Positions 22,881 to 37,519 of a DNA stretch of 64,000 bases are shown piece by piece. The notes beneath the pieces were generated by a model, which worked only from the letters and a program-made list of their open reading frames with translations, ran no database searches and was not told the DNA's origin. Numbering within the stretch: the first letter of the stretch is position 1; each line of letters opens with the position of its first letter. The translations under genes and the position numbers were made by a program. The stretch is taken from assembly GCA_037013685.1 (NCBI GenBank), contig CM072886.1, positions 74,030,535 through 74,094,534 on the forward strand, in the 5' to 3' direction. Origin of the DNA: Acridotheres tristis. Taxonomy: Eukaryota > Chordata > Aves > Passeriformes > Sturnidae.

Positions 22881-25285
22881 TACATAGGAATCAAGTCTAT
22901 CTGAATGTGATTGAATAGAGCTTGATTAGCATATGAAAGTCACATAAACTTCTTGGTGTTTTGCTGAGATCTCAGCTTCTGCCAGTGCTGAGTAAAAGTT
23001 CACTTCTCAAGTTTTACTAAATTTCATTGATCTTCCTGTCAACCTTCCCTCAGTTCTAATTTTCCAGATTTCACAGATAAAACCAGTTTTTCTTTTATTA
23101 CATATCACATGCTTCTATGCAGGCATATTTTATAATTTCCTTCAGATTTGAACTGTTGTAATTGCTGTATTTCCTTCAATTCTGCACACCTTATATAGAC
23201 CTTACACACTTTTGTCTTTAACAGGAATACCAGATTGCTGTTAGGGCTGATCACACATATTGGCTTAGTGCATATTAAAAAAAACTCATTACTGCATAAA
23301 GAAGATAACCTCCACAACACATGTCCTCCTTTGCATGTGTTTCACTTTGTTAGCTGTCTTGGTTACTTCCCTGTGTTCCAAGAACACCTGAAAAACAGAG
23401 GGGAGAATGAAGAGACTGACTAGAAAAGAGGCCAATATTAGTCCCCTATTCTGGAATGCAGGCTACTGCTTTCCTGCTATGTGTTGTAATGTTAGAGGTG
23501 ATTTATTGTTTTCAAATGTTGAACATTCTGCGTTTATACTCAAATGCATGTTTTTCTACTGTATGCCTCTGTCAAAAAGGACAATTCAAGGAGCATACAC
23601 AAAAAGGTGCATGGTGAGGAAATTAAATCATATTAAGAGGGATCACAAATAAATATGCCTTAAAAGCTTGTCTTATATTATTTGGTCACACAACTGCAGT
23701 AAATAGTTATATTTTTAATTTTATATTTTTAATTTTGTCCTTGGAGTAAATTTTCTTAGAGCAGTAAGTGAAGTCAGATGATACATTTAATATTATTCAA
23801 ATGCTCCCCTTGCCTTCAACCCCTGCTGCTTTAGGTTGCTTGGATTACTTAGAAGTTGGATCTTTATTCCCCTGTGTCTTCATTATTCCCAGTTATGGGT
23901 CTTGCTGCGTAAATGACTGCAGCTGAAGTTTCACACTAGAAACATCTGACCAAAAAGTACAGGACAAGGAGGACAGGTGCCGAACTGGAATTTGGGTTTG
24001 CATAAGACGTTTCAGAATGAAAAAAAACATCAACTTAATGTTCTGCCAACTTACATATGCAAAAATCAGACAATGAATGCAAAAAAGAAAAAACTAACTT
24101 CAGTATCAAAACCTGCAGTGTATTTTCTCCTGTTCTACTAAAGTATATAAAATACCTCCTCTCTGTGAAGGGAAGGAGATACAAATAGTAGGAGATGAAG
24201 AACTCTGTAGTTGTTATGATCTCTTTTTTTTATGGCTATTTGTATTTAGCATCCTTTTTATATATAAATAGCAAGCTAACATTTCTTGGCTCAATTTTGT
24301 TTCTTAGTCTTAAATTAAGAAAAATATATTCTATGAAATGAAGGAGGGATTTGTCAATGACAAATTAAATGCAAATGTTTCAAATGTAGTAAAGCAAGAT
24401 ATTAATCTTCATATCATAAAAGGAGAAATTTGAGAACAGAAATTCAGTTTATCTTTTTTCAGGTTTGATGAATTTAACTCACCAATGAATGATTATTGCT
24501 TCTAGTAATGCTGTCCCACAATTGGTAAGTGCTGCATTTTTCTTTCTAGGACTAATTTTTATAATTGCAATTCTGTTTATTTAAATTAAAATTTTATATC
24601 ACACATTAGTTTTTGTGCTTGATCCAAATGATATGATTGAAAATTCTTAATATCATATGTAATCAAGAGAGCATGGTAAGTAACTTCAGAAAAATTATTT
24701 AATGAAGCAATATGCTGACCAGAGATGTTCAAAGACAGATACTGATCTGTCTGAATTGCTGCCTATCTGGAAGAAAGTGCTTTTTTACCCAAGCTGACAG
24801 CAGTGCTTGAGTTCTGTCTTGATGGTTATGGAGAGGAGAACACTCTCCCAGGGCTCAGATTTAGTGAAACAGTGTCTTGACTTGACAACTGTTCTGGGTG
24901 ATTGCTCTAGAAAACCGTTGTCATGAGCAGAGTGAGATGTCCATTTCAAATACTCAGCAGCAGAGGAAACTTCAGTATGTGGGAAAATCTAAGGAGTACC
25001 ATTCTTCCCATTGAAATGATCTGCAAAGGACTGTAGGACAAAACATTTTTCTTAGAAATGGCCTCCAATGCTGTTCTGTAATTCAGAGACTATGTATGCA
25101 TTTGCACTAAAGTATGGAAGGATTAAATAAAACAGTGTAACATGGATCAGAAAAAAAATATTGCGAACCAAAATTGCTCTCTCCCTTTTGTTTGCAGTCT
25201 CTGAGCTGGCCAGGCTCCATCATGAATCTTATTTTCTCTGTATACAGAAATCTGCCCTTTATTCTGCGAGTGACAGAGCCCCTGA
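22881..25285. other. Intergenic AT-rich DNA
   Basis: No gene, RNA or named repeat recognised. Small open frames only. Confidence 0.5.
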
Positions 25286-25798
25286 AAAGGATTAGCCTCA
25301 CCCAGTAGCTAAGCACCGTATAGTCACTCACTCACTCCCCTCCCCGATGGGAGGACAGAATAGGCAGAGGAAAGTCAGATAACGAAACAAGTTAAAGACA
25401 GTTTAAAAAGTGGAGGAAAGAGAATAGCTGTGAAAAAAACATACATCAAAGCCAAGTGATGAAATCTGCTCCTCCTCCTACATCGAGACCAATGCTCAGC
25501 CAGTCTAAAAACAAAGACTGCCTCCAAGGAAAACCTTCCCCTCCAGCTTTATTGCTGAGCATGACACCATATGGTATGTAATATCCCTTTGGCCAACTGG
25601 GGTAATCTGATCTGTAGGTGTCTCCTCCCAGAGCCTTGTGCATTCCCAGACTCCTCACTGCAGTGGCAGAGTGTGTCAAGTAAAACCTTGGCTGCTCAAC
25701 AATAGACAGAAGATTTGTGTTTAGCAGGTCTGCTTTGCTCACAGGTGAAAAGGGTTGCTATGAGGAAAGCTAACTCTATCCCAGCGAGACCCAGCACA
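25286..25798 (-). mobile_element. Solo ERVL-type LTR, family A, minus strand
   Basis: On the + strand it opens with GTAGCTAAGCACCG near 25306, then TCACTCACTCACTCCCCTCC, and closes with TAACTCTATCCCAGCGAGAC and CCAGCACA, which is the reverse complement of a common avian ERVL LTR whose sense start is a GCTGGGATAGAGTTA type. No retroviral coding sequence flanks it, so it is a solo LTR left by recombination. The middle is rearranged relative to the 38.9-kb copy: the block for the R and U5 part is shortened. Ends are good to about 10 bp. Confidence 0.8.
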
Positions 25799-28700
25799 GC
25801 CTCCAAAGGGGTAGTGAAGATCAACTGATCTGAAACTTCTCCTAGACACCTACATACCATACCTGGCTTCACTTACACAAAATTGAAAACATGCTCTGGA
25901 GAGTATTTTTCCTCTCAAGATTGTTCCAGGTTCTCAGAGGAGAAGTTGTCCATAGGCTTTCTTTACTAACCAGGGTAACTTTTCTATGGAGAATTTTCAG
26001 GTAAGGTAGAAACCCACTGACAGTGCTAACATATCTTTATTCTGCTGAAATGCATGAGGAAATCCTCCCTTCTCTAAACTGTCAGTTGAAATCCTATTTA
26101 CCACAGCCTCCGTTTATCACACAGGCTGCCCTCACACTATCTGCTGAAACTATATAAAAATTGTGTGCAAAGGAATAGATAATTTAGCAGGCCAAACCCA
26201 TAAAACATAACCCACATGTTCCATAGGAAAGGTTAGGCTCACAAGCAAAGCACTCTGCCCTCTGGATTATTCCCCCACAGCTAATATTTTCCTTTTACAG
26301 GCTCAAAATATCCTTTTCAAACTCTTCTTCCCCTTGAGGAGAAATAATGAAATTCCATTCATTGTATTTCTTCCAGGAATTTTTCTTCCTCCATCATGAA
26401 GACTGGCATGTCTATTTTATAAGAAGATTGGGCTTGATTAAACAAGAATAACTACAGGCTGGTTTTTGGACGTTTCTTAGGACTGGGACTGAAAATACTC
26501 TAGTTGATAAGTACAGTTAAACGGAACAACACAGGCTTGGAAAAATACATAAAGGATGTAACTGAAGGAAACAGGACGCCAACTTAGCTCTTCAAGGCTG
26601 ACAAAGCAGGAATTATACAAAACAACAGTATTGATCTTACTCAAGAGCTGGGGTCAAAGAATGACCACCTCAAACATTAGGATACTGGACACTGAAGATC
26701 ACCAAAGAAGATCCCAAAAGACCACACAAGGACTTCTGACAAGGAGTGAGACTATGTAAAATAAATTAATACATATGCATCAAGTAAGACAAGATGACTA
26801 AATGAATCCAGGGGTACTCAGTTCTGGGGCACTCAATTAGAGGAAGAATCCCTAGAGTGAAAAATGTACTGCAATAAAGAATGCTCAATTTCTAATATGC
26901 AAAACTGTGTTAGAAAATGGCTATCTGGATGATTTTGTATAATAGATAGATTTAGTCAAGTATAATCTGATTCCCCCTCAGTGTTTGTCTCATGCATTAG
27001 CTGCTCTGACTCACCTAGACACAAGTAATGTTGAAGTATCAAGTTGAATTTTCACTGGCCTAGAGTTGCTTTCTGGAACCATCCATTAAAGAAAGTAAAA
27101 AGGTTTTTCTAAGTGTGCAAAGCTCTTCTTTTTGTCTGTGTTGCGCTTGTTGAATCTGCAATATTTAACATAACTGAAGAATTTTTTTCTATTCGTGAAA
27201 AGATAAAAAACTGAAAGAGACTTCTGCACATAATTATTAAAAATATGCAGAGGAAACTTTCCGGCCTTTCTCCTGCAATGCTCAGATATCAAGAGCTTGA
27301 GAAGTAAAATTTAGAACAAAAGGTATATCCATGAAAAATCCATGAAAACAAAATAAACAATTTTTAATGAGATATCAGAACACTATTTTCACTGTATGTG
27401 ATGGGACATATGGATATTCTGAATAATTACTTCAAGGTTCAAACATTTTTAAACACTAAAACTTATTTTTTTTAATATATCTTTTTGCCATATGATGTGT
27501 TTTGAATTGAATGCTTGACTTTGGATGTCTTGCATTTTTTATGGTAATGTAACACCTTGAACTCTCCTGGAAATACTCCTGAATTGCAGTGACACAAGAC
27601 TTGTAAATTAAAATAATGGCTATTAGGAGTTGAAAAGTGTGTTCTGGTGTATGAAACAAGTTTTCACTGAAAACATGTATCTTTTTATTAGGCAAGTTAT
27701 TATTATTTATTCATTAAATTTCATTTAATTTTTTTATAGAAGTGTAGTAGATTAGTTTGGCAACTCTAGGCACTAGAACAGGAAATATACTTTCAACAGG
27801 AAATGCGTTTAAAACTAATGCATGAAGCTTCCTCAACCATAGCTTTAAAGCATTTCAGAAAATTTTAGTATGATTCACAGAAGAGATGGAAGAGAAGCAT
27901 AATAGAAAAGAAATTGACAGCAGTATTTTTTTTACCAGTCAACAACTTTCAACATAAATCCCATTAAAAAGAGAAAAATATGATGAAAATTTTAAAGAAT
28001 ATTGTGTTTCTAGACGATAACACTAATTTTTCTAACCCTAGATTTCTCACATTAATTTTTTTTTCACTTTACAATTCCCTAGGCTGATACATATCCTACA
28101 AAAAATAATTTTATATATCTGGATGTGGCTATACTATACTATTTATTAAATAACACTTAAACAGCTTGTTGATTTTTTTTACTTCCACCCAGTCACCAAT
28201 AAGTTATTTCAAAAAATTATTTTATCAAATTACTTCTAAAGTACTTATTTAAAATCAAATGTTCACCATTTTCAAGAAATATTGCATATGAGTGAAGCAA
28301 TTTTTTAAAAGGATTAGTACATTTCAATACACTGACTTCTAAGAATATGAAGGAACTTAAGAAAATGAGTTCATCGTCAGTCTGGCCATTCTAATAGGAT
28401 TCATCATTCCAGTATAGAGACACAGACTGAGGTTACCTGGTTTGCTGCAAAATCAACAGTTCTGTGTTGGAAGCAACCTCTAAAAATGAGGTTAAAAAGA
28501 ATGAGAAGGAATTTGCAAGACTTCAAAACCTTTGTTGGTTTAAAACCTCTCTTAGCACCACAGAAGAATCTATCACTAAATATTTTTACAGGAGTCAGGC
28601 ACAACATTTTCCAGCCTGCAATGCCTGACTGTCTGAGTCAACATGACCAACTGAAAAATGTTATACTACTAAGAAATTATGGTAGTGGCATGCAAACAGG

Positions 28701-31659
28701 TTGGAAAATAAACACAGGTGCAGCATTAATATACAGCTGGAGTTAGTCTCATGTTCCAGACTTCAGGTTCAGTTTATTTCACTAACCTATTTAAAGTCTC
28801 TTCTCCAGAAATATTCCCACTTTTACAGCAAATTGGGCAATGGATCATTTGGATACCAAAGTTCTTGTGATCTATGGGCAGTGATATGTCATCATTTCTG
28901 TAGGAGGTGGCCACTTCTGTCCTGAATTACTATTATATTGTTCTGAAGTGTAAGTAAGATTACTTCTCTGCTGGTGCTCTTGATCACTTAGAGGGGATCA
29001 CAAAAGCATTCTCTCTCAAATATACCTTCCACACTCCAAAACATATTATTTATAACTTGCCAGTCCACTAACACATTTTTGGCAAAAATTTGCTGAAGCA
29101 CTCACAATAGTCCTTACAAATCTTGATGTACAATCAATATTCTCCTTACCATCATGTTGTGGTGTACTCTACCCCTGCTACAGCTACTCAAAATTCCCTA
29201 CTGGCATCAAGATTCCCTTCTGCTCTAATTGTACCAGCTATGCTCTAGCCTTTGCCTCCCTCCTGTAACTTGATATGCTCTATATTGGAGGAAGAATGTT
29301 TACAGGTGTTTAATTGGTACTGAGAAACTGCTGAAGAGGATGTCCCTAGAGCAGAACACAAATGCTTATCTGAAAAACACTAGCTGCTGATTAGCAAACA
29401 GCCTTTCTTCTTTGGGACAGGTCATATATATGCCTATGCCTGAAATGCAGTGTGAGATATGCAGTCCATTCCCCAGAAAAATGGTGGGATGCAGTTAGAG
29501 ATGTTTTATGACACATAGCAAGCACAAAAGGAGTACTTTGCTGCAAGGACTTGATACTTTCACTCAACAGAACATCTGAGGAGAACTCCCAAAAGTACCT
29601 CAGAATGTGCAAGGCAACAGTAATGTAAGCAAAAGCATGAACTGCCATCTGTCTAAGAGACTGCCTTCTGGTTCTGATCAGTGGGAGCTGGAACTAAATG
29701 GGTAGAGGAAGTGTAATGCAGAAGAGATGTCTGCCATTCGGCTCTACTTGCACTCTTTGAACATCAGTGTCACAGTCATTTGGTGAAAAAATTTACATTA
29801 ACATTTAGAAAAATAAAAAATTATTGTTGTTCAACTTCTCTATCAGGATAACAATGGAATACTGAGAAGGTAACCCCCTGATCTGTTTCTTTGTCTATGT
29901 GAAATAGGATCAGCACTAAGATTTCAGAAAATTGAACTATCCTGGTTGACAACTGCTGAGTGCCATATCAAACAATAGAGCTGGTAGGTTTTACTGTCTT
30001 AATTTGCAACAAATGCTTTACATTTCAGAGAAATTTGTCTCAGTTTTGACAAAAAGTTTGACTAATTTCAGTGTGTAGTTATGAAATACTCTGTTTAGTA
30101 CAAGCTAAGAGAACTGCAGGTCATTCATGCTTATTAATCTGAATTTTATGAATTTCTCTTTCTTTTTAAGCTCATTCTTTGTTAAGTGGAAAAATAGAAA
30201 ATAAAAATACAAAAATATGAAATGTATATTCCTGCTGTTTAAGCTAAGATTTTACTGACAAGGCAATAGATATTGGGGGGTTCTCTTGGCTCAGATTACC
30301 TTAAGTTTCCATTGTGTGAACTTATAGAGAATTGAAACAATTATCAAAAACAAGATATGCAGACGTATTTTAATCAATTTGACAGAAAAAGCAGCTGTGA
30401 AAATGAACAGCAAAGTGACTCAAAAGAAGAAAATGTACTAAAAAGAAAAAAACATTACTAAAGAAGTGCACCACAGGAAAACTTTCTATATTCTGTACCT
30501 TAGGAACAAAGGAGAAGAGTTCTGGTTTTAATACCATGATTCAGTTCCTGTCATCCATAGTGTGGATAAAACAGGCTTTATAAATTTGGGATTCCAAAGT
30601 AATGCTGGAAATTACTAATGAAAGACGTTGAAACCTTCCTCAAGAGAGTGCCATCAACTCTGTCCAGCAATTTCTAAGATTGAAATGATGGACTTTCTAC
30701 CATCACTGTTATGATCTTCTTAAAATTCATCTGGGAAACGCAAAAGGGAAGTAGGAGAATCAAGAAGCCACTCTGACATTTTCATTTCTGTCGATGGCTC
30801 CCGCAACCTTCCCCTAGAGTCTGAGTATTTGCTGCCCTCATGTGGCTCCGAGGTTTGGGAGTCCTCCCAAGGAAGGAAACCTCACTGTGTTCACGCTGGA
30901 CAATTATACCTTTGTTACAGAACATCCAAACTTTGCGAGATATGATGGGATGGGGCGGCACTTACAAACAGTATGTGTGCATAAAGAAACAAAGTATACA
31001 AAGTCCTACTGAAGATTCCTATTTTGCTGCTTATTTGTATTTGTTAAAATCTATTTCCTCATGTATACATGTACAGCATGTATGCATGTTTATTTCTTTT
31101 TGTGCGTTTTCATCATAAAAATAATATTGGATGCTGTCAATTAATTCTGAAGTAATAAAGCTGATTGCTACTACCAGTAACAAAAACTTCTTATGTGCAT
31201 TAAAAAATGAGATATAAAAGTGGCAGTCTCTGCAGATATATAGATATATAGATATATACACATATATATGCATTTTAATACACTAACATCAGATATAATA
31301 GTTCCTTCTATAATAAAGTAATTTTGGCCTGTCCAAAACTTCACAGAAACAAGAATAGAACGATTTGACAATCAAATACTAGCTAATCGAAACCAACAGG
31401 CTCAAATCTCTTTTCAGGAGTACCACTCACTGAGGGGAAAAGCTTGAATCCTACCAAAACAACACAATCTGATGTATATTGACACTGTAGAGGGCTTTGT
31501 GCACTTCAAAAGCATAAATTAGTAGCAAGTACCCGACAATGGCTCTCTACAGTTCCTGTATTTAGTGTAATGCTTCTCCTGCTAAGTGCTCGCACCTTTA
31601 TTAAGAGCAATGAGCTGGATTCAGCTAAGAAAAAAGTGTTGAGCATTCCAAATCAGCAA
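25799..31659. other. Intergenic AT-rich DNA
   Basis: No gene recognised. A composite ATATAG/TATA repeat is at 31235-31269. A patch at 30790-30970 is less AT-rich than its surroundings, without a feature I can name. Confidence 0.5.
31235..31269 (+). repeat. Short (ATATAG)n/(TA)n microsatellite
   Basis: GATATATA units repeated three times followed by CACATATATATG. Confidence 0.85.
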
Positions 31660-32685
31660 GAGTTGTGACAGCTTACTTATGGGCCAGACTGAACTGTACA
31701 CTAGCTGGCTTTCCAGGTTTTGGTAACGAAGGGAGGCTGGCTGTAGTTTCTGTGCAAAGCTGCTGGAAACTTCCCCATAGCTGGCACAGCCAATGCCCAC
31801 GGCTGGCCAAGGCCGAGCCCATCAGCAGTGGGGACAGCACCTCTGGGAATGGGTATTCAAGGAGGGAACATGTTATTGCACAGCAGCAGCTGCAGCCAGG
31901 GAGGAGTGAGAATATCCGTGAGGAACAGCCTTGCAGACACCAAGGTCAGCGAGGAGGAGGTGCTCCAGGCCCTGGAGCAGAGATTCCTCTGCAGCCCACG
32001 GGAGTCCATGGGGAACAGAAATCCACCTGCAGCCCATGGAGAACCCCATGCCAGAGCAGATGTGTGTCCGAGGGAGGCTGTGATGCTGTGGGAAGCCTGT
32101 GCTGGAGCAGGCTTCTGGCAGGACCTGCGATCCAGGGGAGAGGAGAGCCGGCGGTGGGGCAGGTTTCCTGACGGGAGTTGTGACCCTGTGGAAGGAGGAC
32201 CAGCACTGAAGCAGGCTGTTCATGAGGAATAACACTCCATGGAAAGGGATCCATGCAAGGGCAGTTTAGGAAAATCCAAAACCCTTGGGAGGGACCCCAG
32301 GCTGGAGCAGGTGAAGAGTGAGGAATCCTCCCCCTAATAAAGGAACTGCAGAGAGAACATGAGATGAACTGACCGCAGTCCTCATTTTCTGTCCCCCTGC
32401 CCTTCTGTGGCAGACAAGGTACAGAATTCAGGAATAAAGTAAACCCTGGGAAGAAGGGAGGGGGAATGACTTTTTTTTTTAAAGTTTCAGGTTTATTTCT
32501 CATTCCTGCACTGTTTTGATTGATAATAAATTCAATAATTTTCCCAAATCAAGTCTCTTTTGGTCCATACTGAAATTGGTGAGTAATCTCTCCTAATCAT
32601 TCTTTCCCCTTTCCGGCTGGGAAGGGGAGTGATAGAATGGCTTTGCTGGATGCTCGGTGTCCATCTAGAGTAAAATCATCACAAC
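31660..32685 (+). mobile_element. Solo ERVL-type LTR, family B, plus strand
   Basis: About 1 kb and much richer in G and C than its surroundings. Internal landmarks are GGCCAAGGCCGAGCCCATCA, AGGAGTGAGAATATC, CAGACACCAAGGTCAGCGAG, GGAGCAGGCTTCTGGCAGGA, repeated GCTGGAGCAG-type units, and GATGAACTGACCGCAG. The 3' part has AATAAA at about 32525, AAATTGGTGAGTAATCTCTC and AGGGGAGTGATAGAATGGCT, typical of the R-U5 end. No retroviral genes adjoin it. Open frames of 120-185 codons on both strands within it reflect GC content and are not genes. Exact ends are uncertain by about 30 bp. Confidence 0.8.
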
Positions 32686-35600
32686 TACTTAAGGTACACA
32701 ATTCAGTTTAGAGGTGCAAACACCACAGTTCTTTGAGTTAGAACTGGTTTCCTATTCAGACATAGAGAACAGAGTTTTATTTATAAACTACAATGCAGTT
32801 GATGGGCAGCTTCCTTTATACTTTGTTCTGAGCAGCAGGAACTTTCCAATATTATGCTTTCTTAAATCCTAAAGGAAACTTTTGTTAATTTGTAAAAGGA
32901 CAAAATGTTTGTTTTTATAAGAAAGGAAAACAAAAAACATAAGGAGAAATTATTTTACACAGATACCCTCTATACAGCAATTTCAAATAGTCTGTCTCTC
33001 TCAGCCAGTCCCCTCTTTCACTTTTGTGCTATCTAAATAGATATTCTTTGGTGTCATTTTCCTCAAAAATATTGCATAAACTTAATGAATCTATATGTGA
33101 AGATATTTAAAATGTCATTAAATCATTATTATGCTGTGATGAAATAATAGCATTCTTGAGTTCTGTGAAATGGACATAGGAATAGTTAAAATTCTATATA
33201 TTCTGTAGTGTGTTATCACAGGAAAATTGAATTGCATCAAAACTCCTACTAAAGAAATATGAATATGAAGAAATTCCAAGAAAAATAATTCAAATAGTTA
33301 CATTAGTATTATTGCCAGTATATGACGGTAATTTTTAATGAGCAACCCTATTTATTTACTTTGCATCCTAAAGCTTCGTATATCTAAAATAACCTAAACC
33401 AGAGTCACTGCAGAATATTTTTTCATTGATTCTTGAAAAGCAGCAAGGAAAAGCCATCCAATATTACTTGCTCTATAATTTTTCCTTCTGTGAACAAACA
33501 AAGCATCTAGTCTAAGCTGTTTTGAAGTATTTTTAAACTGTCTAAAAAAAAATCTGTAAAATCATTATTAAACAATTTTTGCAAATGTAAAAAGTTGAAG
33601 CAACAGGGCATACACTGTTCATATGGGATTTTGTAGATGTTCATGACCTTTGCTTTAGTACTCTCTGCTGTGGCCAAAATCCCTGATAAAGGTATTTTTT
33701 TTGGCTCCTTATGAATCTGAGCTTAAGAACACCACATAACAGGGAACCAATGAAGAGTCAATGCAGGTATCACAGTGCACAGGTTTTTTGTGCATTCTAA
33801 CAGGAACTGAAGTTACTGGGCAGGTATAATCTTCACCTCTGACTTCCAACTGGGTCGTTTCATGTAGCTGCTAATAATGTCTATCAATAGTTGGCAATGA
33901 GAAAGATAGAGATGGCTGCTCTTGGTCCCTGCTACTGAAATAATAATGATTTGTAAGAGCAAAGAAGAAGAGCTTTTGTAAACGTTCATTTTGCTTGATT
34001 TTGTGAAGTGCTTTCAAATAATCTTTTTAGGCACATCAGTAATCTCTTCAATTCTCCAAGACAATAACCTGTTGTTAAAGGTAGGAATTTGTCCATACTG
34101 GACTGAGGCCATGAATAGATGGCAGACACAGATCACAATGACCTTTATCAACTCTCAGAAATGTTAACTCTTTTCCATTTACCTGACTGATAAGTTGGGC
34201 TCCATTTTAGAAGTCCCACTGACTACTGTGAGACTATGCACAATAGACGAGCAATCAGTGGCTCCATGTGGGAAGACAAGCTTTTGATAGATTTTACTAT
34301 GTTAGAAAATCTCTCCTGCTGCCTGTTATAACATGAAGAACAGGGAACTATAAAGATTACCAGGTTGAATTGAAGCACAGAGATTTTTTTGAACACTGTG
34401 GGCAGAAAGAATCCAGTTGTATAAACCAGCTGGAACTTTTAACATTCTGCAAGCAATTATCAATGAGTCTATGTCTTTTGCATCAGAAATAACTCTGTGT
34501 CAAAAAAACAAGTATATTCTATTTGCTGCACCATAGTAAGTACTTAAAAATTGTATACAAACTGTTATGAATATATTATAAAACTGTACTCATATTTCTA
34601 TCTTTTTCTCCTTCTTGTTAAAGAACAGTTTCTGTCCCTACCTCAGAAATTAGTGAATCCGTGCTAAAAGTGTTTGTCAGTGAAAAACAAGATCATCAAT
34701 ATTCCAAAACGATGAATAAAGAATAATGACCGGCAGACTTTAACAGCATAGAAAGGAAATGGATGGGGGGGGGAGGGACATTTATACATAATGCCTTTCT
34801 CTATACTCTGGTTTCTCAGGATGATTTAGTCTCCTTCCCTACTCTGAAGTATCAGAGTCCTCCAGTGACTAATGCAGCCTCATTTTAGTCCAGCTGTTTT
34901 CATCGATCATGGAGGGAATATGAAGTGAATAGGTGGGTATCTTAGGTGTCACAGTTCAGTGTTTGAAACTAAGTAGAATAATTCTAAATTTCTGGGAATA
35001 TTTTCAAAGGTTCATTAGTAACTAAATAGCAACAGCCAAAAGAAATGTCAATTCCCTTAATCCCTCTTAAATTTCTCTATCTGTTGCAATTTCCTCATCA
35101 GTATGACAGAAATAATTCCACTAGTGCTCAGAAGGCTTTTAATTTACTAGTATGAGTATGCATAGCACCACCATAAGCACACATCCGACAGCCCGAGTTC
35201 CACAGCAGTAACTATGAAATTCAGGCAATCTATTCTATAATAAAAATCTCTCAGAGACTTTTTCTCCTTTCAAACTGAGAAAAATAACCCCATCCTACTT
35301 TAGAGGAAGGAGGAAAAAAATCTATTAATTTTTAGGAAAAGCTTGCCTTTTGAAATGAGTGAAAAAAACAGAAACTGCTACCCATCAGTGGAAGTATACT
35401 TTTCAATCTATTTCTCTTTAGCTTTGCCTGATCATTAATCCCTGTTTTTTAATAAATTATTAAATCAATTCGTTAAAAGAAGAAAAGAATATAAACTGGA
35501 AAAAAGTATTGTCTAATTTAAGAAAAATACCATGGTTATTCAAATTATTTGTTTGGAATGACTTAATTACAAATTAATTACTCTTTGCCCTCCCTGCAGA

Positions 35601-36803
35601 CTCACAGGATTCATATAAACAGCCTTTTTTTTTCCCCAAAAAAATTTTCAGATAAACCTTGTAAGCAAGAAAGCACAAAGTTACATTTTAAAGCAACTTG
35701 TATTTTTAAAATCAGAGTTCCTAAAATATACACATGCTATTTGGCTCTGTCTGAAAGTAAAAAGTAGATATGTATTTACCCATGCAAAACCCATAAAATA
35801 CTTGCTTTGATGAATCCAAGAAAGAATATCACATATTCTGATAGCCTTAATTTAGGCTGGCATAATTTACTGCATAGTTGTAACAAAATATATCAGTCTA
35901 GAAAAGCTTTCATGATCTCAGATTTCTACCTACTGCCAAAAAACTCTAAATATTTTTAAAAGCAGATTACAAAGCTGCTGATTTTAAACGTTCTTCTGAA
36001 GAAAGACACAAGGGTACAATTATAAAATGTTCTAGTTACACTGCATTTTCTCTAAGAAAGAGACCTTCAGCTTTCAATATTTCTACAAGAATGAGAAAGA
36101 GGTATGGCTTTGCTTGTAGTTTGTGTTTTGTTAATTAAAGAAACCTTTTTTTTCTTCATTGTGTTAATTCAATCCCGTGTTTATACGACTCACTTCAATA
36201 TGTACATCTTCACAAGAAAAATGTTAACAGTGAGAAATAGATAACAAAATCTTTTGTCTGCATTATTGCCAATTCCTTTAACATGCTCTTTATTAGTTTA
36301 AGAGTTTAATGTGTGAAGGTCAGTAGTGGAAAAGGTGAAAATGTTTTAACTTTCAGAAACTAATCAACAGTAGGTCATCACAGTCACAATAAAATGGAGA
36401 AGAAATGTTTAAGATATATGTGGAAGGTAAACAGTTCCTTTAAGTGAGTTTAAGGCTCATTTGGTGGATTGATCTACATACGGAAATTCCCTGTATATTT
36501 TAGATATAAAAATGTTTCTTGGTTCATAGTGAAGTGATGAAGACTGGGCTATATACATTCTGTAGTACAGTTTCATTTAGGTTCTTTATTTCTGCACAGC
36601 AAATACGGATGAGCCTGCCTTAAGAGGCATGAAGGCAGTACTAGCAATATTAACTCTTTGATGATGTCATGAAATAACCATAATAAATTAAAAAAATAAT
36701 AATAATAAAAAAATCAGTAATTCTGGAATCTTTGATTTAAGGAGAATCTTCCATTTGCTCACTGTCCCACGCAGCGTGGAAAAGTTCTTAAAGCAGCTCT
36801 ATT

Positions 36804-36865
36804 GATTTTTTTTTGGTTTGTGGGTTTTTTGGTGGTTTTTTTTGTTTGTTTGTTTTTTTCTTTTT
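36804..36865 (+). repeat. T/G low-complexity tract
   Basis: Runs of T broken by GG and G, ending in TTTG repeats; same style as the tract at 10.4 kb. Confidence 0.85.
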
Positions 36866-37423
36866 CAATTGAAGAATTCAATATGGATTTGGAGTTTTCT
36901 TACCATTGCTAAAATATGCTTTATCATTTGTTTATCTGAGAATTACAGGCAAAAAATTAAACCAAAGTATTTTTAGCTGTGTTACTTTCTACTCTTCATG
37001 CCAACTTTCCTCATGAGTCAGCTCCCAGCCTATATTCAGGACAATCTTTTCAAGATCTCCCATTTTTAATTACATTTTTTGGAGAGTTTTACAAAGCAAT
37101 ATCCTACCTTTCCCCAGGGTAAGTGTTTGGGGACTATAAGTAAAGCGTATGTAAGTAAGCCTTTCCCACATTTTTGCAATCAGTTTGAAGAGCCTATGGA
37201 GATACCTGACAGCTGATAAAGCCAGCTTTTGGGAATATTCTACATTATGACAGGGACTGTACCACTTGATGGCAAGCCTGAAGAATGACAGGTACTTTTT
37301 TCTCCCTTGTCCCCAGATTCTTATTAGCATTTTTCAATCATATCACTGAGGGCATTATACAAGGATGTAAAGCCCTTAGTGAATATGTTATACTTCTTAT
37401 AATAAAGCACTGTGAACGGTGGT

Positions 37424-37519
37424 AGTCCCAAGTAAACTATCCCATTACTTCAGAGAACTGACCTTTTAGCAAGTCCCAAGTAAACTATTCCATTACTTCA
37501 GAAAACTGACCTTTTAGCA
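37424..37519 (+). repeat. Two-copy tandem duplication, 48-bp unit
   Basis: Unit 1 (37424-37471) and unit 2 (37472-37519) each begin AGTCCCAAGTAAACTAT and end CTGACCTTTTAGCA. They differ at two positions (C/T and G/A transitions). Confidence 0.97.

Noticed and set aside
31665..32503. Overlapping open frames of 120-185 codons on both strands
   Set aside because: They lie in a GC-rich solo LTR, overlap each other in all directions and show no domain; length is explained by composition.
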